Below the pieces are notes generated by a model. It saw only the letters and a program-made list of their open reading frames with translations. It did not search any database and was not told the DNA's origin. The position numbers were made by a program, and so were the translations under genes. Positions 53,378 through 62,389 of a DNA stretch of 64,000 nucleotides are shown here, one piece after another. The stretch spans positions 310,001-374,000 of the forward strand of contig NZ_BMGK01000001.1 in the NCBI RefSeq assembly GCF_014640155.1. Reading direction: 5' to 3'. How positions within the stretch are numbered: position 1 is the first letter of the stretch; each line of letters starts with the position of its first letter. The DNA is from Planktosalinus lacus. GTDB taxonomy: Bacteria; Bacteroidota; Bacteroidia; Flavobacteriales; Flavobacteriaceae.

Positions 53378-54667
53378 TTATAGCTCCAAAGCTTTCTTAA
53401 CATCGTTGTTCATCAATAATTCTTCCGGGCTTTCAAGGGCTTCTTTTACAGCAACCAAAAATCCAACAGATTCTTTTCCGTCAATGATGCGGTGATCATA
53501 TGACAATGCTACATACATAACAGGGGCAACGATAATTCCGCCGTCTTTCACGATGGCACGATCCACGATGTTGTGCATGCCCAAGATGGCACTTTGCGGT
53601 GGGTTGATAATGGGGGTGGAAAGCATTGAGCCAAAAACACCACCATTGGTAATGGTAAAAGTTCCTCCGGTCATTTCGTCTACAGTGATTTCACCTTCTC
53701 TGGCTCTAATGGCAAGGCGTTTTACCTCATTTTCAATTCCTCTGAAAGATAAATTTTCAGCATTTCTGATGACAGGCACCATCAATCCTTTGGGTCCTGA
53801 TACAGCAATACTGATATCTTTATAGTCATATGTGATCTTATAATCACCGTCAATCATGGAATTTACATCAGGATACATGTCCAGTGCTCTTACCACAGCA
53901 AGGGTAAAAAAGGACATAAAGCCCAGGCCAACACCATGCTTACTTTTAAAATCTTCTTTGTATTTTTTACGCAACTCAAAAATGGCTGTCATGTCGACTT
54001 CGTTAAAAGTGGTTAACATGGCGGTTTCATTTTTTGCGCTCACCAGTCGTTCTGCAACTTTCCTGCGGAGCATGGATAGTTTCTTGCGCTCTTCACCGCG
54101 CTTGCCCGGTCCGGGTGTGCCCATTGCAGGTTTTGAAGCTTGTGCCGCGTCATCTTTTGTAATGCGCCCGTCACGGCCCGATCCTTTTACATCTGCAGGT
54201 GAAACTCCTTTTTCATCCAGTATTTTTTTAGCTGCAGGAGAAGGCGTACCGCTGGCATAGGTTTTTTTATCATCGGTTTTCTTTTCCGGGCTTGTTTTTT
54301 CGTTTGTTTTTGTTTTTTCAGCGCTTTTTTTATCCAGGTCTTTTGAAGCATCGCTTGGGTCTGCAGAACCTTCATCCCCCGGGTTTTCATAAGTATCTAT
54401 TTCTTTTTTGTCGCTGCCATTTGGTTTTTCAGCTGAGGTGTCAATCAAACAAACTACTTCACCCACCGCCACTGCATCTCCTTCTTCAGCTTTGAGGGTG
54501 ATAATTCCACTGGCCTCTGCCGGAAGTTCTAGAGTGGCTTTGTCACTGTCAACTTCGGCAATGGCTTGATCTTTTTCAACATAATCGCCATCGGCAACCA
54601 ACCATTGTGCGATTTCTACTTCGGTGATGGATTCTCCCGGTGAGGGAACTTTCATTTCTAAAACCAT
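53378..54667 (-). CDS. sucB: 2-oxoglutarate dehydrogenase E2 (dihydrolipoyllysine succinyltransferase)
   Basis: 429 residues. One lipoyl domain (1-77) has K43 in EVDSDKATLEL. A Lys/Asp/Glu-rich linker of about 65 residues and an E3-binding domain (ASGTPSPAAKKILDEKGVSPADVKGSGRDGRITKDD) follow. The acyltransferase core ends in YDHRIIDGKESVGFL with the catalytic His and Asp. It transfers the succinyl group to CoA in the TCA cycle. It follows sucA by 46 bases. The low-complexity charged linker is longer than usual. Confidence 0.95.
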   Translation of the reverse strand: MVLEMKVPSPGESITEVEIAQWLVADGDYVEKDQAIAEVDSDKATLELPAEASGIITLKAEEGDAVAVGEVVCLIDTSAEKPNGSDKKEIDTYENPGDEGSADPSDASKDLDKKSAEKTKTNEKTSPEKKTDDKKTYASGTPSPAAKKILDEKGVSPADVKGSGRDGRITKDDAAQASKPAMGTPGPGKRGEERKKLSMLRRKVAERLVSAKNETAMLTTFNEVDMTAIFELRKKYKEDFKSKHGVGLGFMSFFTLAVVRALDMYPDVNSMIDGDYKITYDYKDISIAVSGPKGLMVPVIRNAENLSFRGIENEVKRLAIRAREGEITVDEMTGGTFTITNGGVFGSMLSTPIINPPQSAILGMHNIVDRAIVKDGGIIVAPVMYVALSYDHRIIDGKESVGFLVAVKEALESPEELLMNNDVKKALEL

Positions 54668-54713
54668 AATTATCTTGTTTTTTCCCCTTAACAGGGAAGA
54701 GTTGATATTTTAT

Positions 54714-57482
54714 TTAATTGTCTATCGTTATTGATTTGTCAAATACACTGTCAATCACACGCTGGTGACGGCGTTTTGATCTGATGGCACTTCCGGCAGC
54801 GGGTGCGCTGTAAAACTTACGGCTGCTTATCCTGAAGTTTTTCATCTCCTCAAAATGCATCAGTAAAAAGCTGTAAGCTCCCATGTTTCTAGGTTCTTCC
54901 TGTGCCCACACAAGATCATCTGCATTTTTGTATTTTTTAATAATGTCACGCATTTTATCTGTAGGAAGCGGGAACAACTGTTCTACACGCACCAATGCAA
55001 CATCATCTCTTTTGTTTTCTTCTTTAACCTCGAGCAGATCATAATAAAATTTACCGGTACAGAATACCAATGATTTTACTTTCTTTACATCTGCTGCAGG
55101 GTCATCAATGATTTCCTGAAAGCTTCCGTTTGCCATTTCTTCTTTGGTGGAAACAACTTTTGGATGGCGCAACAAACTCTTTGGAGTAAACACAATCAGT
55201 GGTTTTCTGTAATTGATTTTCATCTGCCTTCTTAACAAATGAAACAGGTTTGCAGGTGTGGTTACATCAGCAACAAACATATTGTCACGGGCACATAACT
55301 GTAAGTATCTTTCCATGCGCGCCGAACTATGTTCTGCTCCCTGGCCTTCATATCCGTGCGGCAACAACATCACAAGACCGTTTTGTAATTTCCACTTGTC
55401 TTCTGCTGCAGAAATATATTGGTCAATCATAATTTGTGCTCCATTACTGAAATCACCGAATTGCGCTTCCCAGATTGCCAATGCATTGGGTGTTGCCATG
55501 GAATAACCATAATCAAAGCCTACAACGGCATATTCTGAGAGCAAAGAATTATAAATGTAAAAATCTCCCTGGTCTTGCTGAAGTTGATTGTGAAGTATGA
55601 TTTCTTCTTCACTTTCTTCAACTTTCAAAACAGCATGCCTATGTGAGAACGTACCGCGTTCTACATCCTGACCGCTTATGCGCACGTCAAATCCTTCTGC
55701 CAGTAATGTTCCATATGCCAGAAGTTCACCCATTGCCCAGTCAAGCTTATTATCCTTAAAGTACATTGCTTGGCGGGCTTCAATGAGTCGTTCTATTTTT
55801 CGTAAAAACTTTTTGCCTTTCGGAAGCTTTGTGATGACCTTTGCAATTTCTGTAAGCTTATCGATGTCAAAAGTAGTATCTACATCTTTTCTCATCGCTT
55901 GTTGATCTGCATACTCAAACCCTTCCCACTCATCCTGCATAAAAGGTGTAACTGTCGTTTTTTCTTGTTTCCGTGAAACTTCCAGCTTTTCTTCCAGCAG
56001 GTTTTTGTATTCTTCTTCCAGTTTTACTACATAATTTTTGTCTATTATGCCTTGCTCAATAAGTTTTTCAGCATAAATATCCCTCGGGTTTTGGTGTTTC
56101 GCTATAGCTTTGTAGAGATTGGGTTGCGTGAACCTGGGTTCGTCACCTTCATTATGGCCATATTTCCTGTAACCTAATAAGTCAATAAAAACATCACGAC
56201 CAAAAGCCATTCTGAATTCCAGCGCAAATGTGACGGCGTGAACTACAGCCTCAACATCATCTGCATTTACGTGAAGTACCGGTGAGAGGGTTACTTTAGC
56301 CACATCTGTACAATAAGTTGATGAGCGACCGTCAAGATAATTTGTAGTGAAACCCACCTGATTGTTAATAACAATATGAATGGTTCCGCCGGTTTTATAA
56401 CCGTCTAGCTGGGCCATCTGTACCACTTCATATACAATGCCCTGACCGGCAATGGCTGCATCACCGTGTACTACAATGGGCAAAACTTTTTGAGGGTCGC
56501 CTTTAAAATGGCGGTCTTGTTTGGCCCTTGTAATGCCCTGTACCACAGCTCCCACGGTTTCAAGGTGGGAAGGGTTTGGGGCAATGTTGATGTTTATTTC
56601 TTTTCCGTTTTCTGTTTTTCTGTTTGAGGTCCAACCCAGGTGATATTTTACGTCTCCGTCAAATATTTCCTGTTCATAGTCTTTACCGTCAAATTCACTG
56701 AATATGTCTTGGGCATTTTTACCAAAGATATTGACCAAAGTATTGAGGCGGCCACGATGTGCCATTCCCATTACAAATTGTTCAACACCCATAACGGCTG
56801 CTTTTTCAATGATTGTATCAACAGCAGGGATAAAACTTTCTCCACCTTCCAATGAAAACCGTTTTTGACCTACATATTTTGTATGTAAAAAAGATTCAAA
56901 TGAAACCGCTTCGTTGAGTTTTTTAAGAATGTGTTTTTTTTCGTCTTCACTAAATTTTGGGTGATTGTCGTTAACGTGAAGCCAATTTTGAATCCATTGG
57001 ATTTCTTCAGGTTTTCTTATGTGTGAATATTCAACGCCTATAGATTGGCAGTAAATATTTGATAAATGATGAATAATTTCACGAAGGCTTGCAGATCCAA
57101 TGCCAATGAGTTCACCGGCATTAAAAACAGTATCAAGGTCTTTTTCGCTTAAAGCAAAATTTTCCAAATCTAAAGTGGGCGAATATTTTCTGCGTTCCCT
57201 AACGGGATTTGTTAATGTAAATAAATGCCCGCGAGATCTATATCCCTCTATGAGCTTAATAACCCTGAATTCTTTTTCAAGGTTTTCAAGTTGGGGTTCA
57301 CAATAAGCATCAGGGTCTTCTATGGTTATACCATTTGATGAACTGCCGTTTTGCCCAAAGTCAAATCCTTGAAAAAATGCACGCCAACTAGGTTCAATAG
57401 CATCTGGATTTTCTAAATATTGGTCGTAGAGATCTGCAAAATGTTGTGAGTGTGCTGCGTTTAAGAAGGAAAATTTATCCAT
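54714..57482 (-). CDS. sucA: 2-oxoglutarate dehydrogenase E1 component
   Basis: 922 residues, the normal E1o size. The N-terminal FSFLNAAHSQHFADLYDQYLENPDAIEPSWRAFFQGF is the E2-binding segment. FVMGMAHRGRLNTLVNIFGK, GDVKYHLG, the thiamine diphosphate region VHGDAAIAGQGIVYEV...INNQVGFTT, GYRKYGHNEGDEP and HGYEGQGAEHSSARMERYLQL are all present. It decarboxylates 2-oxoglutarate and reductively succinylates the lipoyl group of SucB. It is transcribed with sucB and divergent from the beta-barrel gene. Confidence 0.96.
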   Translation of the reverse strand: MDKFSFLNAAHSQHFADLYDQYLENPDAIEPSWRAFFQGFDFGQNGSSSNGITIEDPDAYCEPQLENLEKEFRVIKLIEGYRSRGHLFTLTNPVRERRKYSPTLDLENFALSEKDLDTVFNAGELIGIGSASLREIIHHLSNIYCQSIGVEYSHIRKPEEIQWIQNWLHVNDNHPKFSEDEKKHILKKLNEAVSFESFLHTKYVGQKRFSLEGGESFIPAVDTIIEKAAVMGVEQFVMGMAHRGRLNTLVNIFGKNAQDIFSEFDGKDYEQEIFDGDVKYHLGWTSNRKTENGKEININIAPNPSHLETVGAVVQGITRAKQDRHFKGDPQKVLPIVVHGDAAIAGQGIVYEVVQMAQLDGYKTGGTIHIVINNQVGFTTNYLDGRSSTYCTDVAKVTLSPVLHVNADDVEAVVHAVTFALEFRMAFGRDVFIDLLGYRKYGHNEGDEPRFTQPNLYKAIAKHQNPRDIYAEKLIEQGIIDKNYVVKLEEEYKNLLEEKLEVSRKQEKTTVTPFMQDEWEGFEYADQQAMRKDVDTTFDIDKLTEIAKVITKLPKGKKFLRKIERLIEARQAMYFKDNKLDWAMGELLAYGTLLAEGFDVRISGQDVERGTFSHRHAVLKVEESEEEIILHNQLQQDQGDFYIYNSLLSEYAVVGFDYGYSMATPNALAIWEAQFGDFSNGAQIMIDQYISAAEDKWKLQNGLVMLLPHGYEGQGAEHSSARMERYLQLCARDNMFVADVTTPANLFHLLRRQMKINYRKPLIVFTPKSLLRHPKVVSTKEEMANGSFQEIIDDPAADVKKVKSLVFCTGKFYYDLLEVKEENKRDDVALVRVEQLFPLPTDKMRDIIKKYKNADDLVWAQEEPRNMGAYSFLLMHFEEMKNFRISSRKFYSAPAAGSAIRSKRRHQRVIDSVFDKSITIDN

Positions 57483-57614
57483 AATCTGGGTACGTACTTA
57501 ACGTTTTAAGTAAATTGTCACAAAAGTACAATATTTCCAAATGATAGGGAAAAATGTTTTTATATTTATGATTGATTTAATAATAAGTTTAATTAATGAA
57601 ATTGAGGGTTTGTT

Positions 57615-58151
57615 ATGAAAAAGTGTTTTTTGATTTTGAGTGTTTTGTTGGTAAGTGTTTACAGTTATTCTCAAAAAGATAAATCTTCAGCAACTAAAAA
57701 TAACAATCAATTTTGGGAAGAGGTAAATTTTGGAGGTGGACTTGGGCTTAATTTTGGAAGTGGTTATTTTATGTTTAGTATTTCACCAAGTGCAATATAT
57801 AGTTTTAATGAGCAGTTTAGTGCAGGATTGGGACTGAGTTATATGCATTTAAAAGAAAAGCGATTCAATCATTACAATTACAACGCCTATGGAGGAGGTT
57901 TGATCTTTTTGTATCACCCCATTCGTGAGATTCAACTTTCAGTAGAGCCTGAAGGCACCTATGTGGTTTATAACTATTTGGCAACTTCAACCGGGAGGGA
58001 AACCGACAGATTTTTTCAGGAAGCACTTTTTCTGGGAGCAGGTTTTAGAACAGGAAATATAACTATTGGTGCTCGCTATAATGTACTTTATAATGAAAGT
58101 AGAAACGTCTATGGTTCAGCACTTTTGCCATTTGTGAGAGTTTATTTTTAA
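57615..58151 (+). CDS. Small outer-membrane beta-barrel protein
   Basis: 178 residues. A signal peptide (to YSYSQ, residue 20) is followed by alternating amphipathic strands rich in Gly and aromatics (NFGGGLGLNFGSGYFMFSISPSAIYSF, FSAGLGLSYMHLKEKRF, FLGAGFRTGNITIGARYNVLY) ending FVRVYF, a typical barrel C-terminus. I recall relatives being labelled alpha-ketoglutarate decarboxylase in databases. Nothing in this sequence supports that activity; the name probably spread from the adjacent sucA. Its stop overlaps the convergent polyprenyl synthase by 4 bases. Confidence 0.8.
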   Translation: MKKCFLILSVLLVSVYSYSQKDKSSATKNNNQFWEEVNFGGGLGLNFGSGYFMFSISPSAIYSFNEQFSAGLGLSYMHLKEKRFNHYNYNAYGGGLIFLYHPIREIQLSVEPEGTYVVYNYLATSTGRETDRFFQEALFLGAGFRTGNITIGARYNVLYNESRNVYGSALLPFVRVYF

Positions 58152-59122
58152 ACGTCTCTCGCAATTAAATTGTTTGCAAATACCGTAAGTTGATCTTTAC
58201 CATTTTCATTTAATTCCATTTCATTGAGAAGCTGAATGGCTTTTTCAGTGTATTGTTTGATTTGGGTTTTAGTTTTGTCCCTTGCACCTGATTTGATAAA
58301 AATTCTTTTTACAGCTTCGATTTTGTCTGTGGGGTTTTTAGGTTCAATGCTGTATAAATGCTCAAGTTCTTTGGAGTCTGCAGGTGTAGATTCATTTTTG
58401 GCAATTAAATATAAATAGGTTTTTTTGTTTGAAATAATATCTCCTCCCACTTGTTTTCCAAATGATTTTGGGTCTCCAAAAACATCCAAAAAATCATCCT
58501 GAAGTTGAAAAGCCATACCAAGGTTCCTTCCAAATTCATAAATAGCGTTTTGTGATTTTCCTGAAGCATTTGCAACAATAGCGCCCATTTGCATTGCAGC
58601 ACCCACGAGAACTGCAGTTTTATAATTGATCATGTGCAAATATTCTTCAATGGTAACATTGTTTCTATCCTCAAAATCAATGTCATATTGCTGCCCTTCA
58701 CATACCTCAATGGCTGTTTTGCTGAAAAGTTTTGCCAGGTTTTGAAACGTTTCAGGTTCATAATTTTCAAACAATTGATAGGCTAATATCAACATTGCAT
58801 CGCCGGAGAGTATACCTGTGTTGATATCCCATTTTTCATGTACAGTGCTTTTGCCTCTTCTCAAAGGAGCGTTGTCCATAATATCATCGTGAATTAGTGA
58901 AAAATTATGAAATAACTCTACAGCCAGGGCTGCATTTAAAGCTTTTACATAAGAAGAATCAAACAGTTCACAGGTCATCAAGGTAAGCGCCGGCCTAAGC
59001 CTTTTCCCTCCCAAAGTTAAAATATATGAAATGGGCTCATATAAGTTTTTTGGCTCACCTTTATTAATTGAAGTTAAAAGATGTGTAACAAAATGCTCCC
59101 TTAAATCGTCTAACGATAACAT
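58148..59122 (-). CDS. Trans-polyprenyl diphosphate synthase
   Basis: 324 residues from the ATG at 59122 (MLSLDDLREHF); a start 42 bases upstream is possible but adds atypical residues. The Asp-rich motifs are HDDIMDNAPLRRGKSTVHEKW (FARM region) and LQDDFLDVFGDPKSFGKQVGGDI (SARM), with GGKRLRPALTLM for substrate binding. It condenses isopentenyl diphosphate with allylic diphosphates, giving precursors for menaquinone or other isoprenoids. Product length cannot be fixed by eye. It is divergent from the efflux operon. Confidence 0.93.
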   Translation of the reverse strand: MLSLDDLREHFVTHLLTSINKGEPKNLYEPISYILTLGGKRLRPALTLMTCELFDSSYVKALNAALAVELFHNFSLIHDDIMDNAPLRRGKSTVHEKWDINTGILSGDAMLILAYQLFENYEPETFQNLAKLFSKTAIEVCEGQQYDIDFEDRNNVTIEEYLHMINYKTAVLVGAAMQMGAIVANASGKSQNAIYEFGRNLGMAFQLQDDFLDVFGDPKSFGKQVGGDIISNKKTYLYLIAKNESTPADSKELEHLYSIEPKNPTDKIEAVKRIFIKSGARDKTKTQIKQYTEKAIQLLNEMELNENGKDQLTVFANNLIARDV

Positions 59123-59218
59123 ATGGTATTTTTTTGCTAAAATACTTTTTTCTCTACAATACATAAATACTTCAGTAGCTTTCTATGTTAATTTTAAGTA
59201 AAACTTTAGAAACTTTTA

Positions 59219-59247
59219 TTGTATTTAAAGTTTCCTCTGTATATTTG
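59219..59247 (+). promoter_or_regulatory. Promoter TTG-N18-TATATTTG of the TetR-efflux operon
   Basis: Perfect -7 box at 59240-59247 and TTG at 59219-59221 with an 18-base spacer. The TetR start ATG is 10 bases after the -7 box, so the leader is very short. Confidence 0.72.
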
Positions 59248-59257
59248 CTGCCTGATT

Positions 59258-59857
59258 ATGAGAGAAAAAATCTTAGAAATAGCAAGTGAATTATTTTTAA
59301 ACCTCGGGTTTAAAAGTGTAACGATGGATGATATTGCCAATGAAATGGGCATTTCTAAAAAAACAATTTATCAGCATTTTGAAAACAAGACAAAGCTTGT
59401 AGAAGCGACGACAGACTATGTTTTCCATTTTGTTTGTGAAGGAATTGATTGTATTAGAGCAGAAAATAATAATCCCATTGCAGAGCTTTTTCAAATCAAT
59501 ACATTTATTAAGCAAATGCTCAAAAATGAAAAAGCGTCCCCACAACATCAATTGCAAAAATATTATCCCGAGATTTATAAAAAGCTGGATGAGAATAAGT
59601 TTTTAAATATACACGAATGTGTTATTTCAAACCTAAGAAAAGGAATAGAAATGGGGCTATACCGAGAAAGCATTAAACCTGAAATCATTGGCAGGTTCTA
59701 TTTTTTAGGAGCCACCGGAATAAAAAATCAGGACTTATTTCCACTCGATAATTATACACCAAATGAATTAATGGAATTGTTTTTAGAATATCACTTGCGT
59801 GGAATTGTAACATCAAAAGGAGAAAAAGAACTAATAAAACACATCAATCAAAACTAA
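59258..59857 (+). CDS. TetR family transcriptional regulator
   Basis: 199 residues from the ATG at 59258 (MREKILEIASELFLNLGFKSVTMDDIANEMGISKKTIYQHFENKTKLV). The helix-turn-helix fills residues 1-55, and the C-terminal ligand domain is unassigned. It is the first gene of an efflux operon, with the tolC-like gene 2 bases after its stop, and most likely represses that operon by binding near the promoter. A TTG 39 bases upstream is in frame but lies in the promoter. Confidence 0.9.
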   Translation: MREKILEIASELFLNLGFKSVTMDDIANEMGISKKTIYQHFENKTKLVEATTDYVFHFVCEGIDCIRAENNNPIAELFQINTFIKQMLKNEKASPQHQLQKYYPEIYKKLDENKFLNIHECVISNLRKGIEMGLYRESIKPEIIGRFYFLGATGIKNQDLFPLDNYTPNELMELFLEYHLRGIVTSKGEKELIKHINQN

Positions 59858-59859
59858 TT

Positions 59860-61200
59860 ATGTTTAGATTTTCAATACTATTCCTGCTGTTAGTAAACCT
59901 GGGAATGAATGCTCAGCAAGAGCAGGACTATTCGTTTTCACTTGAAGAAGCAATCACTTTTGCTCTCGATAGTAACTATACAGCGATCAATGCTAAAAGA
60001 GATGTATTAGCGGCAATCAAGCAAAAGTGGGAAACCACCGCAACCGGTTTGCCTCAAATCAATGCAAACGTAGATTACAGAAACAACTTGAAACAGCCTG
60101 TAACACTAATTCCGGCGGAGTTTTCCGGGGGGGAGCCTGGTACTTTCACACCTGTTGTTTTTGGTGTTCCCGAAACAATGTCTGCAACAGCTACTTTAAA
60201 TCAACTACTCTTTGACGGCTCCTATATTGTGGCTCTTGAGGCATCCAAAACCTTCCTGGAATATTCCAGAAATTTGGAACAAAAAACAACTTCTGTAATT
60301 CGTAAAGAAGTCGTCAATGCCTATGGAAATGTATTACTTGCCAGGGAAAACATCAAAATACTTGAAAGTAATAAATCTACACTTGAAAAAAACCTAAGAG
60401 AAACGACAGAAATCTTTAAAAATGGTCTCACTGAAGAAGAAGATGTGGAGCAACTACAAATTACACTTTCAACCATTGAAACCCAACTCAAAAATGCAGA
60501 GCGAATTTTAGACCTTTCGAGTCAGATGTTAAATATTACTTTAGGAATTGATCTCGAAAACACCATTACACTTACTGATAATTTAGAGTCACTCATCGCT
60601 GAAAATATTGATTTGCAACTTTTGACTTCAGAACTTACCCTCGATAAAAATATTGACTACAAAATTGCGAATAACTTTACAGAACAACGCCGTTTAGAAT
60701 TAAAGTTAGAAAGGTACAAAGCCTTGCCAACACTTAGTGGTTTTGTAAATTACGGAACTCAGGCGAATAGTGATTCATTTACTTTTCTTGATTCAGAACA
60801 GCGCTGGTTTCAATCGTCTATAGCAGGAGTAAGTTTGCAAATACCAATTTTTAGTTCTTTAGGTAGAACTGCAAAAACACAACGTGCAAGAATTGCGTTT
60901 GACCAAGCTAAAACCGAATTTGAAGAAACGGTTCAAAAAATTAAGCTAGAAGCAAATTCCGCCAAGAATGAATACCGTTTCTCAATTGATAATTATGAAA
61001 ACTCTAAAAGCAACTTGGACCTAGCAGAACGTATAGAGCGAAAAAATCAAATCAAATTTTTTGAAGGACTCAGCAGTAGCTTTGATTTGAGACAGGCACA
61101 GCTTCAACTTTATAATGCTCAACAAGAATATTTACAAGCAATGCTTGATGTGATAAATAAAAAAGCTGAATTAGAACGAATACTCAATACCACCAACTAA
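59860..61200 (+). CDS. TolC family outer-membrane efflux protein
   Basis: 446 residues. A signal peptide (to NAQ, about residue 20) is followed by two structurally repeated halves with long helices (AINAKRDVLAAIKQKWETTATGLPQINANVDYR; VVNAYGNVLLARENIKILESNKSTLEKNL; QTEF-like AFDQAKTEFEETVQKIKLEANSAKNEY; LYNAQQEYLQAMLDVINKKAELERIL). This is the OEP/TolC pattern. It forms the outer-membrane exit duct for the adaptor and RND pump encoded next. A G7 run lies in codons near residue 90. Confidence 0.9.
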   Translation: MFRFSILFLLLVNLGMNAQQEQDYSFSLEEAITFALDSNYTAINAKRDVLAAIKQKWETTATGLPQINANVDYRNNLKQPVTLIPAEFSGGEPGTFTPVVFGVPETMSATATLNQLLFDGSYIVALEASKTFLEYSRNLEQKTTSVIRKEVVNAYGNVLLARENIKILESNKSTLEKNLRETTEIFKNGLTEEEDVEQLQITLSTIETQLKNAERILDLSSQMLNITLGIDLENTITLTDNLESLIAENIDLQLLTSELTLDKNIDYKIANNFTEQRRLELKLERYKALPTLSGFVNYGTQANSDSFTFLDSEQRWFQSSIAGVSLQIPIFSSLGRTAKTQRARIAFDQAKTEFEETVQKIKLEANSAKNEYRFSIDNYENSKSNLDLAERIERKNQIKFFEGLSSSFDLRQAQLQLYNAQQEYLQAMLDVINKKAELERILNTTN

Positions 61201-61210
61201 ATTATTTCAA

Positions 61211-62383
61211 ATGAAAAATATCCTGTATATACTATTTGCAATTTCACTTTTAATTGCTTGTTCAGACAACAAAAGTTCCAGCACTGTTGATAGTGTCATT
61301 GATGAAGGAAACCTAACTAAAATGAAAGACAAAAGAACCGAAGTGCTGGCGTCTTATGATAGTATTGGCAAATTACTCTCCCAGCTTGAAATGGCTATTG
61401 CTGAAAAAGACACTGCAAAAAACCATCCGTTGGTGAGTGTTTTTAAAATAAAAGATACTGTTTTTGAAAGCTTTATTACCCTTCAGGGAAATGTTGATAC
61501 CCGTCAAAACATTCTAATCTTTCCAGAATATCAGGGTGTATTAACCACTGTGAATGTAAAGGAGGGACAACAAGTTTCGAAAGGTCAACTGCTTGCTAAA
61601 ATTGATGATGGCGGGCTCTCCAGTCAGTTGGCACAACTGGAAACACAATATGAGCTGGCAAAAACCACTTATGAAAGACAACAACGTTTGTGGGATCAAA
61701 AAATTGGCAGTGAAATCCAATTACTTCAGGCAAAAACCAATATGGAGTCAACACAAAGTTCAGTAAAACAACTGCGTTCTCAATTGGAAAAAACCACAAT
61801 AAGAGCGCCATTTTCGGGGGTCATAGATGCAATCATAACCGAGCAAGGACAGGTGGTTGGTCCTGGCGGACAGGCATTGATGAGACTTGTTAGCCTCAGT
61901 GATATGTATGTGAAAGCATCTGTTCCTGAATCCTATACACAAAGTGTTGCCATAGGAACTCCTGTGAAAGTGAACCTGAATTCCATAGACACAATAGTAA
62001 ATGGGGAAATTTCAAATGTGGGAAGTTATATCAATCCCACAAACAGAACCTTTCAGGTGGAAGTCAAAATTCCCAATGTTCAAAGAAAAGTAAAGCCTAA
62101 TATGATGGCAAATCTCCAAATTAATAATTATTCCAAAGAAAATGCAATTGCTATTCCGGCAAATGCCATTCAGGAAAGTGCTACCGGTGAAAAATATGTC
62201 TATGTTCTCAATCAAATTGAAGATCAAAATGCAATTGTTATTCGCACCCAAATTGAAACGGGTAGAAAGAATAACGGGTTTATAGAGGTCTTAAGTGGTC
62301 TTTCAGATACAGATATTATTGTGAAAGAAGGAGCACTTACGTTAAAAGATGGAATGACTATTACTTTCAACGAGGAAAATTAA
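61211..62383 (+). CDS. RND efflux periplasmic adaptor lipoprotein
   Basis: 390 residues. A lipoprotein signal (LLIACSDN, Cys near 17) anchors it. A barrel-sandwich/lipoyl half (QGVLTTVNVKEGQQVSKGQLLAKID), a coiled-coil hairpin (about 135-190, QLAQLETQYELAKTTYERQQRLWDQKIGSEIQLLQAKTNMESTQSSVKQLRSQLEKTT in parts) and the second lipoyl half (IRAPFSGVIDAIITEQGQVVGPGG) follow. The beta-barrel and membrane-proximal domains complete the protein. It links the RND pump with TolC. It starts 10 bases after the tolC-like stop. Confidence 0.92.
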   Translation: MKNILYILFAISLLIACSDNKSSSTVDSVIDEGNLTKMKDKRTEVLASYDSIGKLLSQLEMAIAEKDTAKNHPLVSVFKIKDTVFESFITLQGNVDTRQNILIFPEYQGVLTTVNVKEGQQVSKGQLLAKIDDGGLSSQLAQLETQYELAKTTYERQQRLWDQKIGSEIQLLQAKTNMESTQSSVKQLRSQLEKTTIRAPFSGVIDAIITEQGQVVGPGGQALMRLVSLSDMYVKASVPESYTQSVAIGTPVKVNLNSIDTIVNGEISNVGSYINPTNRTFQVEVKIPNVQRKVKPNMMANLQINNYSKENAIAIPANAIQESATGEKYVYVLNQIEDQNAIVIRTQIETGRKNNGFIEVLSGLSDTDIIVKEGALTLKDGMTITFNEEN

Positions 62384-62389
62384 GCGACT

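Noticed and set aside
60127-60133. G7 run inside the tolC-like gene as a phase-variation tract
   Set aside because: Seven G coding for Gly-Gly in a conserved frame is short for frequent slippage, and the operon shows no other switch feature.
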